From the NCBI GenBank assembly GCA_045639125.1, contig JAZUCL010000020.1, forward strand, positions 1 through 37,083: DNA of 37,083 bases. Reading direction: 5' to 3'. How positions within the stretch are numbered: position 1 is the stretch's first letter; each line of letters starts with the position of its first letter. The DNA is from JAZUCL01 sp045639125 (GTDB lineage Bacteria > Bacillota > Clostridia > Oscillospirales > QAMX01). This document shows positions 24,384-33,037 of this stretch, in pieces. A program made the translations under genes and the position numbers. Below the pieces are notes generated by a model. That model was not told the DNA's origin and did not search any database. It saw only the letters and a list, made by a program, of their open reading frames with translations.

Positions 24384-24411
24384 GCAGTTTGGAAAAGTGT
24401 GTCCAAACTGC
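24384..24411 (-). terminator. Terminator of the 91-aa membrane protein gene
   Basis: GCAGTTTGGA (24384-24393) pairs perfectly with TCCAAACTGC (24402-24411); on the minus strand CTTTTTCC follows. It separates this gene from the topoisomerase promoter. Confidence 0.8.
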
Positions 24412-24419
24412 CTGTCGTC

Positions 24420-24695
24420 TTAAAACAGCCGTATAAGCAAAATACACAAGGTTGTGAGTATCAGTCCTCCTGCCCCAAGTACCGCAGGAATCAGGTAGCG
24501 GCGAAGTGCCGTCACGGTATTTCTTCTCACATAAGTTGCCGCCACTGTACACGCTTCGTTTACAATATCCTCTGCCGTAATTCCGCCACAGCGAAGTGCT
24601 TCCTCACTTAATATGAATATTGCCTCCTCGAACAGCCTCTTATCCGGGGATTTTACAACTACTACTCTGCGACTGACTCCCTTTACCACCGTCAA
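24420..24695 (-). CDS. Conserved small membrane-anchored protein of unknown function
   Basis: 91 aa. Opens with VVKGVSRRVVVVKSPDKRLFEEAIFIL, a motif I associate with small conserved proteins of Clostridia, followed by a helix and one C-terminal membrane helix (about 67-90, RRYLIPAVLGAGG onwards). It looks tail-anchored with a basic cytoplasmic N-domain. The start is TTG at 24695 or GTG at 24689; GGGAGGAG lies just upstream of both. It is monocistronic, with its own terminator. No function can be assigned. Confidence 0.75.
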   Translation of the reverse strand: MTVVKGVSRRVVVVKSPDKRLFEEAIFILSEEALRCGGITAEDIVNEACTVAATYVRRNTVTALRRYLIPAVLGAGGLILTTLCILLIRLF

Positions 24696-24780
24696 ACACT
24701 CCTCCCTATCCGTTTACCTGTATTATTGCCACTTGTGGTTTGGTCTATACCTTATTTGAGATGTTTTGACATACTCCGTA

Positions 24781-24972
24781 GGCATACTTTCTCTATGACG
24801 AGAAAGTATGCAAAGAGTCCCAAAAGGGGGAATTTCCCCCTTTTGAAACCCTCTTTTATGCACCCTCCGGCGGGGGTGACTTTTTCGCAAAGTAGAAACT
24901 TGCTAATCACAAGTTCCGTCCATAACTGGCTACAACCGAACCTATGGTCGGTTTCCGCCGTGCAAGACAAGG
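24781..24972. repeat. Non-coding hairpin-rich repeat region
   Basis: Four hairpins in under 200 bp: GCATACTTTCTC (24782-24793) with GAGAAAGTATGC (24800-24811), perfect; CAAAAGGGGG (24821-24830) with CCCCCTTTTG (24836-24845), perfect; AACTTG/CAAGTT (24897-24917); and ACCGA-CC/GG-TCGGT (24936-24953). Frames on both strands are open for 70-100 codons but lack ribosome sites, are rich in Arg/Pro/Cys and resemble no family. I read this as a dispersed intergenic repeat of the kind that yields spurious hypothetical proteins. The rest of 24696-25061 holds nothing else I recognise. Confidence 0.5.
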
Positions 24973-25061
24973 AGAAAGATAATACAAATGCTTTCGCATT
25001 TCTTAGGTTTTGGAATCGTTTTCTTCTATTCCCCTATTGATATAAACAACAAAAAAGACGC

Positions 25062-25097
25062 AAAAATCTCCCTCGTGATTTCACAAGGGAGATTTTT
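25062..25097 (-). terminator. Terminator of prs-ilvE
   Basis: AAAAATCTCCCT (25062-25073) pairs with AGGGAGATTTTT (25086-25097), and an inner GTGA/TCAC extends the stem. On the minus strand TTTTTGCGTCTTTTTT follows. Confidence 0.88.
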
Positions 25098-25105
25098 ATT
25101 CTCTC

Positions 25106-26170
25106 TTATTCTACGTCAACAACCCAACCGAATGGATCTGCAATTCTGCCCCACTGGATACCTGTCAAGTTGTCATAAATCTTCTGTGTCAATTCTCCGG
25201 TTTTGAAGTTGTTAATAACAATCTTCTCCCCTTCATAGTACAACTCTCCAACGGGAGAGATAACTGCCGCAGTACCTGTACCAAACGCTTCCTCAAGTGT
25301 GCCGTTCTTTGCCGCTTCCATAATCTCGGCAATAGACAACTTACGCTCCTCTACCGGTACGCCCCAATGACGAAGAAGTTCAAGGGTAGACTTACGAGTA
25401 ATGCCCGGAAGAATTGAACCGCCCAGTGCCGGTGAAATGACTGTGCCGTCAATCTTAAAGCAGACGTTCATTGTGCCTACTTCCTCTACGTACTTCTTCT
25501 CAACGCTGTCAAGCCAAAGTACCTGAGTGTAGCCGAGTGCCTGTGCCTTCTCCTGTGCTGCAAGGGAAATAGCGTAGTTTGCAGCAGCCTTTGTAAAGCC
25601 TGTACCGCCTACAGATGCTCGAGTGTACTCGTCCTCTACGTATATCTTTACAGGATTTACTCCCTCCGGATAGTACGCACCAACAGGGCTTGCTATTACC
25701 ATAAACTTATATGTGTGTGATGGGTGAACGCCAACACCTATGTCTGTTGCAAATACGAATGGACGAAGATACAACGATGTTTCATAAGATGTGGGAATCC
25801 AATCACGGTCAACCTTTACGAGAGCCTTTACTGCCTCTACAAAAACTTCCTCGTCAATGTGAGGGATACAAAGACGCTTATCAGAGTTGTTAAGACGCTT
25901 TGCGTTTTCGTAAGGTCTAAACAGAGTGATCTTTCCGTCAGCGTGGCAGTATGCCTTCATGCCCTCAAATGTCTCCTGTGCGTAGTGCAGGCACATTGTA
26001 GCAGGATCTAAAGACAAAGGAGCATACGGCTCAATGCGAGGATCGTGCCAGCCTTTGCCGGAAGTGTAGTCCATAATGAACATGTGGTCGGTAAAATACT
26101 TACCAAAACCAAGTTTAGTCATGTCAGGCTTTGCCTTTGGGGTAGTTGTTCGTGTTACTTTAATTTCCAT
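25106..26170 (-). CDS. ilvE: Branched-chain amino-acid aminotransferase
   Basis: 354 aa, group II (eukaryote-like, about 350 aa) fold-type IV PLP enzyme. Seen: YAQETFEGMKAY, LRPFVFATD, GGTGFTKAAANYAISL with PLP-binding Lys194, YVEEVGTMNVCF, and GSILPGITRKSTLELL. It moves amino groups between glutamate and the keto acids of Leu, Ile and Val, the last step of their synthesis and first of their breakdown. AAGGAG precedes the ATG. It follows the PRPP synthetase gene by 25 nt with no promoter between, so the two are probably co-transcribed. No leader peptide or T-box is seen. Confidence 0.95.
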   Translation of the reverse strand: MEIKVTRTTTPKAKPDMTKLGFGKYFTDHMFIMDYTSGKGWHDPRIEPYAPLSLDPATMCLHYAQETFEGMKAYCHADGKITLFRPYENAKRLNNSDKRLCIPHIDEEVFVEAVKALVKVDRDWIPTSYETSLYLRPFVFATDIGVGVHPSHTYKFMVIASPVGAYYPEGVNPVKIYVEDEYTRASVGGTGFTKAAANYAISLAAQEKAQALGYTQVLWLDSVEKKYVEEVGTMNVCFKIDGTVISPALGGSILPGITRKSTLELLRHWGVPVEERKLSIAEIMEAAKNGTLEEAFGTGTAAVISPVGELYYEGEKIVINNFKTGELTQKIYDNLTGIQWGRIADPFGWVVDVE

Positions 26171-26195
26171 ATTATTTTCACTCCTTAGGTTAATT

Positions 26196-27362
26196 TTATT
26201 TTAAGTGTCTTTTTTCAAGAAGTTGGGTGATACGCTGACTTGGATTTAAGATATGGCTAACTGACGTATCATGGTTTAAGATGTTGATAATGTGGGCAAT
26301 ATATTTTGACATATCAACACTTTTGTACCACTCACGTTTAAGAAGTTCGGGGCTATTATACACAAGGTTTGTTGTAAACACTTTGTCAAGAAGGCCTTCC
26401 TCGTATGCTCGGTCAAACTTTTCAAGTCCCTCACAGAACAAACCAAACGTAGCGAATACGAAAGTACGTCTTGCTTTACGTGCCTTTAACTGACGGACAA
26501 CGTCAAGCATACTCTCGCCTGATGCTATAATATCATCAACTATGATAACGTCCTTTCCCTCAACATCGTCACCTAAATATGTATGAGCGATAATCGGGTT
26601 CTTTCCATTGACTACACGTGAGTAGTCTCGGCGTTTGTAAAACATTCCTGCGTCAAGTTTGAGAATGGAACTGTATGTGATACAACGACCCATACCGCCC
26701 TCGTCAGGGGATATAACCATCATGTGATCTTTATCAAAATGGAGATCGGGAATGGAATTTACCATCGCCTTAACCATCTGATATGTAGGTTGTACATTTT
26801 CAAATCCCGACATGGGTATCGCATTTGATACTCTCGGTTCGTGAGCATCAAAGGTGATTATATTGTCAACGCCCATACGTTCAAGTTCTTGAAGTGCAAT
26901 AGCACAGTCAAGACTCTCACGAGCACTGCGGCGGTCCTGTCTGCCCTCGTAGAGCATTCCCATAATTACCGTAATACGTCTTGCCTTTCCGCCTGCTGCT
27001 GCTATTATTCTCTTCAAGTCCTGAAAATGTTCGTCAGGACTCATTGGAATTTCCACTCCGTTAATTTTATATGTTACGCCGTAGTTGAAACAGTCTGCAA
27101 TGATGAATAAGTCATGGCCTCGCACCGACTGTTTTAGAAGAGCCTTCGCCTCACCTGAACCAAATCGAACACAGGAGTTGCCTACTTGGTAACTGTCACG
27201 CATATAGCCGCCACTTAACGCTTGCGGAATACTGTGGAGTTCCCTACGCCACGACGTGATGTAGTCATCTACCTTCTGTGTTATTTCTTCGCAGCCGGGC
27301 ATACCTATTATTCCTAATGCTCCTACCGGCATTGTGTATAACTCGTCGTAAATCTCGGACAT
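26196..27362 (-). CDS. prs: Divergent ribose-phosphate pyrophosphokinase (PRPP synthetase)
   Basis: 388 aa, longer than the usual 315. About 60 extra N-terminal residues (MSEIYDELYTMPVGALGIIGMPGC) precede the first domain. Conserved PRPP synthetase elements remain: FDAHEPRVSNAIP, VISPDEGGMGRC, the catalytic FYKRRDYS (KRR) and the PRPP loop IIVDDIIASGES. In the loop the usual DMIDTGGT reads DIIASGES, so it has lost one acidic residue and one Gly. It would make PRPP from ribose-5-phosphate and ATP for nucleotide, His and Trp synthesis. Start at 27362 follows AAAGGA by a longish 12 nt; upstream in-frame ATGs overlap that site. Whether another, canonical prs exists cannot be seen here. Confidence 0.8.
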   Translation of the reverse strand: MSEIYDELYTMPVGALGIIGMPGCEEITQKVDDYITSWRRELHSIPQALSGGYMRDSYQVGNSCVRFGSGEAKALLKQSVRGHDLFIIADCFNYGVTYKINGVEIPMSPDEHFQDLKRIIAAAGGKARRITVIMGMLYEGRQDRRSARESLDCAIALQELERMGVDNIITFDAHEPRVSNAIPMSGFENVQPTYQMVKAMVNSIPDLHFDKDHMMVISPDEGGMGRCITYSSILKLDAGMFYKRRDYSRVVNGKNPIIAHTYLGDDVEGKDVIIVDDIIASGESMLDVVRQLKARKARRTFVFATFGLFCEGLEKFDRAYEEGLLDKVFTTNLVYNSPELLKREWYKSVDMSKYIAHIINILNHDTSVSHILNPSQRITQLLEKRHLK

Positions 27363-27438
27363 ACTTATAGTCATCCTTTCTTTCGCAGTTTTATACCCTT
27401 TTGTTCTTGGCAAACGGGCAATCTGCCACTGTAAGTAT

Positions 27439-27467
27439 ATTGTACCACAAATTATTCTCAGTTTCAA
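27439..27467 (-). promoter_or_regulatory. Promoter of prs-ilvE
   Basis: Minus strand: TTGAAA (27462-27467), 17-bp spacer, TACAAT (27439-27444), about 80 bases before the start. The next 150 bases (27468-27622) hold only an 8-bp inverted repeat (AAATTCAC at 27492, GTGAATTT at 27562) and no gene. Confidence 0.72.
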
Positions 27468-27622
27468 TATTCAATCGGTGGGTAATTGCACAAATTCACG
27501 GCTATTGCTACGGTAGATATGGGTAAAAACAACGCAACATGAGAAAACGGAACGAAAGTTTGTGAATTTAATCTCTTTTTTACTCTACTGTAATATATAT
27601 TACGGTTTTATTACAAAAATCG

Positions 27623-27651
27623 TTGACTTTATCTTTTGGTTATGCTACAAT
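27623..27651 (+). promoter_or_regulatory. Promoter of murA
   Basis: TTGACT (27623-27628), 17-bp spacer, TACAAT (27646-27651). The leader to murA is about 150 nt and shows no clear riboswitch or terminator. Confidence 0.75.
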
Positions 27652-27809
27652 ACAAACGTATATGTATATACTTTTATATTTGTATGCTTTTTTGGAACAT
27701 TATTTGGACAAGATACTCATGATTTGTCCGTTACGTGAAATACTACCATTGAAAGCAGACCGACAATGTGGCGTAAGTCACTTAGGTCTATGGAAAAGAG
27801 GGTGCTGTT

Positions 27810-29099
27810 TTGGCAAAATATATCATCAATGGCGGCAAACAACTCAGCGGTGAAGTTACTATCAGCGGTGCAAAAAACGCTGCCGTAGCAATATTGCCTG
27901 CTTGCGTCTTGATAGATGGTCCCTGTATTATAGAAAACGTACCGCAAATTAGTGACGTGACGTTTCAACTTGAAATTCTTAAAAAACTCGGTGCCACCGT
28001 TAAACTGATAAATTCTACTACAATAGAAATAAATTGTGTACATCTTCGTACCTCTCGTGCTCTTTATGACGACCTTATGAGAAAGTCACGTGCCTCCTAC
28101 TACTTTATCGGAGCGTTGTTGGCACGTTTCCGTACAACCCATGTTGCAATGCCCGGTGGCTGTGACTTTGGTGTACGACCTATTGACCAGCACATAAAGG
28201 GCTTTGAAGCGTTAGGTGCAAAAGTAGAGGTTAAAGGCGGTGTCATTCACGCAGAGGCGGCAGGCGGATTGAAAGCAAACCATCTCTACTTTGACGTGGT
28301 AAGTGTCGGTGCAACGATAAATCTCATGCTCGTTGCAGCACGCACGCCGGGTCTTACAATCCTTGAAAATGCGGCTAAAGAGCCTCACATCGTTGACGTT
28401 GCCAACTTCTTAAACTCTGCCGGTGCTGACATTAAGGGTGCTGGTACTGACGTTATTAAAATCCGTGGTGTTGAAAAACTCCGCAGCGTTTCCTATTCAA
28501 TTATTCCCGACCAGATAGAAGCAGGCACATTTATTGCGGCCGTGGCGGCTGTCGGTGGTCAAGTAAAACTCAACAACGTAATTCCTAAACACCTTGAATG
28601 TATCTACGCTAAGTTTGCGGAGATGGGTGTTGAAATGGTTGACCTTGACGATTCTGTGCTTGTTCGACGTACAGGAAGTCTTGAACGTACCAACATCAAA
28701 ACTATGCCATACCCGGGCTTTCCTACCGATATGAATCCCCAGGCGGCTGTTGCTCTCTGCCTTGCTAATGGTACAAGTACACTGAAAGATACAATTTGGC
28801 CAAACCGATTTAAGTACGTTGACGAACTTAAGCGTATGGGTGCTCATATTCGTGTCGACGAGTCAACTGCAATTGTAGAGGGAATTGAACGTCTTTCAGG
28901 CTCTCCTGTTCGTGCTTGTGATTTGCGTGCAGGTGCTGCTTTGATTATTGCCGGTATGGCGGCTCATGGCACTACAGAAGTTTCTAATATCGTTCACATT
29001 GAACGTGGATATGAAAATATTGTTGAGAAGTTCCGTTCTCTCGGTGCTGACATTGTCAGAGTTGAAACTCCCGACACAGAACTTGAGGCGGCAAACTAA
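27810..29099 (+). CDS. murA: UDP-N-acetylglucosamine 1-carboxyvinyltransferase
   Basis: 429 aa, full length. Starts with TTG (AGAGGGTG just upstream) as MAKYIINGGKQLSGEVTISGAKN (read in two halves), with Lys22 in GAKNAA. The active-site loop PGGCDFGVRPID carries Cys118, the residue attacked by fosfomycin, so the enzyme should be fosfomycin-sensitive (inference). PGFPTDMNPQAAVALCLA and the final RGYENIVEKFRSLGADI are MurA hallmarks. It catalyses the first committed step of peptidoglycan synthesis. Monocistronic, with its own promoter and terminator, converging on spoVT. Confidence 0.97.
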   Translation: MAKYIINGGKQLSGEVTISGAKNAAVAILPACVLIDGPCIIENVPQISDVTFQLEILKKLGATVKLINSTTIEINCVHLRTSRALYDDLMRKSRASYYFIGALLARFRTTHVAMPGGCDFGVRPIDQHIKGFEALGAKVEVKGGVIHAEAAGGLKANHLYFDVVSVGATINLMLVAARTPGLTILENAAKEPHIVDVANFLNSAGADIKGAGTDVIKIRGVEKLRSVSYSIIPDQIEAGTFIAAVAAVGGQVKLNNVIPKHLECIYAKFAEMGVEMVDLDDSVLVRRTGSLERTNIKTMPYPGFPTDMNPQAAVALCLANGTSTLKDTIWPNRFKYVDELKRMGAHIRVDESTAIVEGIERLSGSPVRACDLRAGAALIIAGMAAHGTTEVSNIVHIERGYENIVEKFRSLGADIVRVETPDTELEAAN

Positions 29100-29121
29100 A
29101 AGTTGATATAACAAAAAAATT

Positions 29122-29156
29122 ACTGACACTTCATACTTGCGGTGTCAGTTTTTTTA
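29122..29156 (+). terminator. Terminator of murA
   Basis: ACTGACAC (29122-29129) pairs with GTGTCAGT (29142-29149), then a run of seven T. Confidence 0.9.
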
Positions 29157-29162
29157 TATAAA

Positions 29163-29204
29163 AAATCCCCTACGGCATATACATGTACATGCCATAGGGG
29201 ATTT
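29163..29204 (-). terminator. Terminator of spoVT
   Basis: AAATCCCCTA (29163-29172) pairs with TAGGGGATTT (29195-29204), with GGCAT/ATGCC continuing inside; the minus strand continues with TTTTTTAT. It lies back to back with the murA terminator. Confidence 0.88.
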
Positions 29205-29217
29205 GGGGAACATTTTG

Positions 29218-29760
29218 TCAACTTTCCATCTGTCTGCCTAAAAAGCCTGCGATTGTCTGAACGAGTTTGAACTCGGTTTCTGTTGCTTCATTGCTTGTAT
29301 CGGTGGCAAGAAACAGTACACAGCCTGACACGTCTCCCTCTGCAAGTATAGGTGAGGCTGCAAGTACGGTATATCGGTCATCGCCGTCTATGGCATAGAG
29401 TGGCGACTCTCCGTGAGTGAGGCGGTATGTGCGGCGTTGTTCCATCATCTCTTCAAGTGCACTACTAAGCCGACGTTCCATAATCTCACGTTTTGCCACG
29501 CCTGCCACTCCTATAACTGCGTCACGGTCAGTTATTATGGCAGGGATTCCTGTGGTCTTGTTAAGGGTTTCACAAAGTTGTGCCGCAAACGCTCCCAACT
29601 CTCCCATAGGAGAGTATTTTTTGAAAATAACTTCTCCATCTCTGTCTGTATAAATTTCCAGCGGGTCGCCGTCACGGATACGCATTGTTCTTCGAATTTC
29701 CTTTGGGATTACTACTCGACCAAGGTCGTCTATTCTTCTTACTATCCCTGTTGCTTTCAA
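29218..29760 (-). CDS. spoVT: Stage V sporulation protein T
   Basis: 180 aa, matching the Bacillus length of 178. N-terminal AbrB swapped-hairpin domain (MKATGIVRRIDDLGRVVIPKEIRR) and C-terminal GAF-like domain (about 55-178, with TGIPAIITDRDAVIGVAG). SpoVT is a DNA-binding regulator of forespore genes expressed under sigma-G. The start is TTG with GGAGATG upstream. Control could be from a sigma-G-like promoter; I find only a weak GTATA-type -35 near 29820 and no convincing -10. Monocistronic. Confidence 0.93.
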   Translation of the reverse strand: MKATGIVRRIDDLGRVVIPKEIRRTMRIRDGDPLEIYTDRDGEVIFKKYSPMGELGAFAAQLCETLNKTTGIPAIITDRDAVIGVAGVAKREIMERRLSSALEEMMEQRRTYRLTHGESPLYAIDGDDRYTVLAASPILAEGDVSGCVLFLATDTSNEATETEFKLVQTIAGFLGRQMES

Positions 29761-29905
29761 TATTACATCTCCATTCTTTTCAATTCTCCTTTACTATTGT
29801 TTGCGAAACTCGTAGAAATATACGGCAAAAAAATCGAATATAATTATATGTTGTAAATGAAGTAAAATGTGATGGTTAATTATGGGATTTTCACGATAAA
29901 CAGAC

Positions 29906-29943
29906 AAAGTGCGAAGATACTGATGAAAGTATCTTCGCACTTT
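29906..29943. terminator. Terminator between spoVT and the P-type ATPase gene
   Basis: AAAGTGCGAAGATAC (29906-29920) pairs perfectly with GTATCTTCGCACTTT (29929-29943), an 8-nt loop between. The U-run is strong on the plus strand (TTTTTTG) and weaker on the minus strand (TTTGTCTG), the direction needed for the ATPase operon. Confidence 0.8.
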
Positions 29944-29949
29944 TTTGTT

Positions 29950-32900
29950 CTATTCTTCGTTTTTATCCTCACTTGGAGTATCTTCATCAGGCGTTTCTTC
30001 TTCGACAGGTTCTTCAGTGGGTTTTTCTTCCTGTGTTGAAGTTTCCTCGTCAGAAACATTTTCCTCAACTAAAGTTTCTTCTATTTCTTCCTCAGTTATT
30101 TCCTCAAATCCTGTCGGCTCAACGTACTCCTCAAGGTCGGCAGATTCATCTGCCTTTGTAGTTTTTTCCTCGTCTGCCTCGTCAGGCTCATCTTCTAATG
30201 TGGGGTCGTCACCTACAACCTTTTCCGCAAAGGAGCGACGTTTTTTCTCTGCTTTTGGAATTACAGGACGCTCCGCCTTTGGAATATACTTTCCATCGGG
30301 GGTGAACATGGGGAGAATAAACTTCTTATAAATTTCGCCTGCAAGGAGCGGTAAAAATGCACCGAGAATAATAAGAATCCAATCGCCAAAGGACAGGGGT
30401 ACTGTATCGAACAAAGGACGCATAAACGGCAGATACAGCGTTGCAAGTAACAGTACAAACGCACCTGCAACAGAGTAAAGAAGCGTTTTATTCGTTGCAA
30501 TTCCCATGTCAAGAAGTGATGCCCGCTCACTACGACAGGAGAAAGATCTAAGCAATTCACATGAGATAAGCATTGCAAATGACATTGAACGTGCGTAGGG
30601 CACAATGCCTGACGCAGTCAAGCCATACGCCGGTGCAAGTACGTTAATAGAAAGAAGGTAGATACCCAAAACGCTGACAGTAAGCATAAGTGACTGTACG
30701 GCGATACCATAGGTCATAAGTCTGTCAACGATAGGCTCGTGAGCACTTCTCGGTTTTCTCTGCATAACGTCACGCTCGCCCTTTTCAGTACCTAACGCAA
30801 GGGCAGGGAATGAGTCAGTTACAAGGTTAAGCCAGAGAAGTTGGATTGCTGTAAGTGGAGTCGGAAGATTGAACAATATTGCAATAAATACAATTAAAAT
30901 CTCACCGATATTACATGAAAGCAGGAAGTATACGAACTTTCTGATGTTTGCGTATATAATTCTGCCCTCTTCAACGGCAGAGACAATAGATGCAAAGTTG
31001 TCGTCTGTCAGTACCATGTCTGCCGTACCCTTTGCAACGTCTGTACCTGTGATACCCATACTTACGCCGATGTCCGACTCCTTTAGTGCAGGAGCGTCAT
31101 TGACACCGTCACCAGTCATTGCGGCAATATCGCTGTTTGCTCTAAGTGCCGCCACGATACGAACCTTATGCTCAGGTGAAACTCTTGCGTATACTGCAGT
31201 ATGCTTTACTGCCTCACGAAGTTCCTCGTCACTCATTTCCTCAAGTTGTGCACCTGTCAACACTCCGTCACCATCGTTCATAAGGGTAAGTTGACGTGCT
31301 ATAGCAACGGCAGTATCCTTATGGTCACCTGTAATCATTACAGGACGAATACCTGCACTGCGGCAGGTGCGGATTGCGTCACGTGCTTCCGGACGAGCAG
31401 GGTCTATCATGCCAACAAGACCTGCAAAAGTCATTTCCGCCTCAATAGTTTCCGGCTCAACATCCGGTGGAAGTGTGGGATATGAACGATATGCAATAGC
31501 AAGGACACGAAGTGCCTGGTCTGCAAATGAGTGGTTTACTTCAAGTATTGAGTCACGAATACTGTCGTTTAACTCGGTCACTTCTCCGCAAATATTTACG
31601 TGGGTACACCTTGAAAGTACAATGTCCGGTGCACCTTTCGTATAACTCATAAGACCAGATGTAGTCTTATGGAATGTGGTCATCATTTTACGGTCAGAGT
31701 CAAATGGCAGTTCTGCAACACGTGGGAAGATGTCGTTTAACTTTGCCTTTGTCAGCCCTGCCTTGCCAGCAAGGGTGATGAGAGCCGCCTCCGTAGGATC
31801 GCCTACAATAGAGTAGCCGCCCACATCGTTTGGAGATATTGACGCATCGTTACAAAGGGCAAGACCGCAGATTGCGGCACGTAGGTCAGAGCGTGCTGTT
31901 AAATCCTCCACGTTGCCGTCAATATCCGTTATATCTCCTATTGGCGTATAGCCTGTTCCAGATACTCCAGATATTTTACCGCCTGCCCATACGGCAGATA
32001 CTGTCATTTCGTTTTGGGTCAACGTACCTGTCTTATCTGAGCAGATGACGTTTACACAACCTAACGTCTCCACCGCAAGCAGACGCTTAACGATGGCGTT
32101 TCTATTTACCATACGCTTCATACCCATTGCAAGTACAATGGTAACAACCGCAGGTAATCCTTCAGGGATTGCCGCAACTGCAAGAGATACGGAAATCATA
32201 AACATATCGAGTAAATTTGAACCGCCAATACCCTGTCTGATAATGCCCACAACGAACACAAGGGCACATACTCCAAGGCAAATAAAACCGAGCATTTTGC
32301 CGAGTTTATCAAGGTTTTTCTGTAACGGAGTCAAGTCGTCATCAATCTCGGAAATACGTGTTGCAATATGGCCTATCTCTGTGTGGACTCCGGTTGCTAC
32401 TACAACGCCTTTTCCTCGTCCGTATGCAACAACAGAGCCGGAAAAACACATATTCTTTCTGTCGCCGATACCTATATTTCCGTCAAGTACGGCAGAGGCG
32501 TGTTTTTCTGACGGGACAGACTCGCCTGTCAGGCTGGACTCATCAACTTTAAGAGTCGCTGACTCAATAAGACGCATATCTGCACCGATAATATCCCCTG
32601 CCTCCAGGATTACTATATCGCCTGGTACAAGGTCGGTAGTTGCTACAGACTCAATTTTGCCGTTTCGCAGTACACGTGACGTTGGTGCCGACATTTTTTG
32701 CAGTGACTCTAACGCCTTCTCTGCCTTTCCTTCCTGAACAATACCCATGGTGGCGTTGAGAGCGATAATTGCTACAATAACGAGTGCGTCTATATACTCT
32801 CCAACGAACAAACTGACTGCCGCCGCAAGAATAAGGACAATTATCATAAAGTCAGAAATTTGTTCCCAAATCTTCTCTAACAAAGTCTTTGGTTTCTTCT

Positions 32901-33024
32901 TTGGAAGTATATTTTCACCAAACAATTCACGGCGGCGGCTTATTGTCGTGTCTGTTAAGCCGACGTCTGCCTCTACATTCTGGTCAAGCAAACTCTCCTC
33001 AATGGATTTATTGTACCATTCCAT
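29950..33024 (-). CDS. Calcium-type P-type (IIA) ATPase with acidic C-terminal tail
   Basis: 1024 aa, against about 880-900 for bacterial homologues. Actuator motif SSLTGES, membrane motif AAIPEGLPAVV typical of Ca-transporting ATPases, phosphorylation motif CSDKTGTLT (Asp330), then KGAPD and MTGDGVNDAPALKESDIG. Helices after residue 700 complete the ten-helix bundle. It would expel Ca (or a similar cation) with ATP. The final 87 residues are Glu/Asp/Thr/Pro-rich with almost no hydrophobic residue, an extension the family lacks. Third gene of the proB-proA operon, 13 nt after proA; AAGGAGG precedes the ATG. Confidence 0.93.
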   Translation of the reverse strand: MEWYNKSIEESLLDQNVEADVGLTDTTISRRRELFGENILPKKKPKTLLEKIWEQISDFMIIVLILAAAVSLFVGEYIDALVIVAIIALNATMGIVQEGKAEKALESLQKMSAPTSRVLRNGKIESVATTDLVPGDIVILEAGDIIGADMRLIESATLKVDESSLTGESVPSEKHASAVLDGNIGIGDRKNMCFSGSVVAYGRGKGVVVATGVHTEIGHIATRISEIDDDLTPLQKNLDKLGKMLGFICLGVCALVFVVGIIRQGIGGSNLLDMFMISVSLAVAAIPEGLPAVVTIVLAMGMKRMVNRNAIVKRLLAVETLGCVNVICSDKTGTLTQNEMTVSAVWAGGKISGVSGTGYTPIGDITDIDGNVEDLTARSDLRAAICGLALCNDASISPNDVGGYSIVGDPTEAALITLAGKAGLTKAKLNDIFPRVAELPFDSDRKMMTTFHKTTSGLMSYTKGAPDIVLSRCTHVNICGEVTELNDSIRDSILEVNHSFADQALRVLAIAYRSYPTLPPDVEPETIEAEMTFAGLVGMIDPARPEARDAIRTCRSAGIRPVMITGDHKDTAVAIARQLTLMNDGDGVLTGAQLEEMSDEELREAVKHTAVYARVSPEHKVRIVAALRANSDIAAMTGDGVNDAPALKESDIGVSMGITGTDVAKGTADMVLTDDNFASIVSAVEEGRIIYANIRKFVYFLLSCNIGEILIVFIAILFNLPTPLTAIQLLWLNLVTDSFPALALGTEKGERDVMQRKPRSAHEPIVDRLMTYGIAVQSLMLTVSVLGIYLLSINVLAPAYGLTASGIVPYARSMSFAMLISCELLRSFSCRSERASLLDMGIATNKTLLYSVAGAFVLLLATLYLPFMRPLFDTVPLSFGDWILIILGAFLPLLAGEIYKKFILPMFTPDGKYIPKAERPVIPKAEKKRRSFAEKVVGDDPTLEDEPDEADEEKTTKADESADLEEYVEPTGFEEITEEEIEETLVEENVSDEETSTQEEKPTEEPVEEETPDEDTPSEDKNEE

Positions 33025-33037
33025 TCATATAGCCTCC

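Noticed and set aside
24726..25040. 104-codon plus and 72-codon minus ORFs
   Set aside because: Both cross the hairpin-rich repeat, have no ribosome sites and odd composition; likely spurious.
27720..27851. Small ORF in the murA leader
   Set aside because: An ATG frame overlaps the murA start but has no ribosome site and no conserved look.
29762..29860. Sigma-G promoter for spoVT
   Set aside because: A GTATA-like -35 is present but the spacing (19-20 bp) and -10 are poor; not supported well enough to list.
29945..30331. Ser-rich 128-codon plus-strand ORF
   Set aside because: Mirror of the Glu-rich ATPase tail; antisense GAA/GAG codons read as Ser/Phe.
32045..32737. 230-codon plus-strand ORF
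   Set aside because: Antisense to the conserved core of the P-type ATPase.
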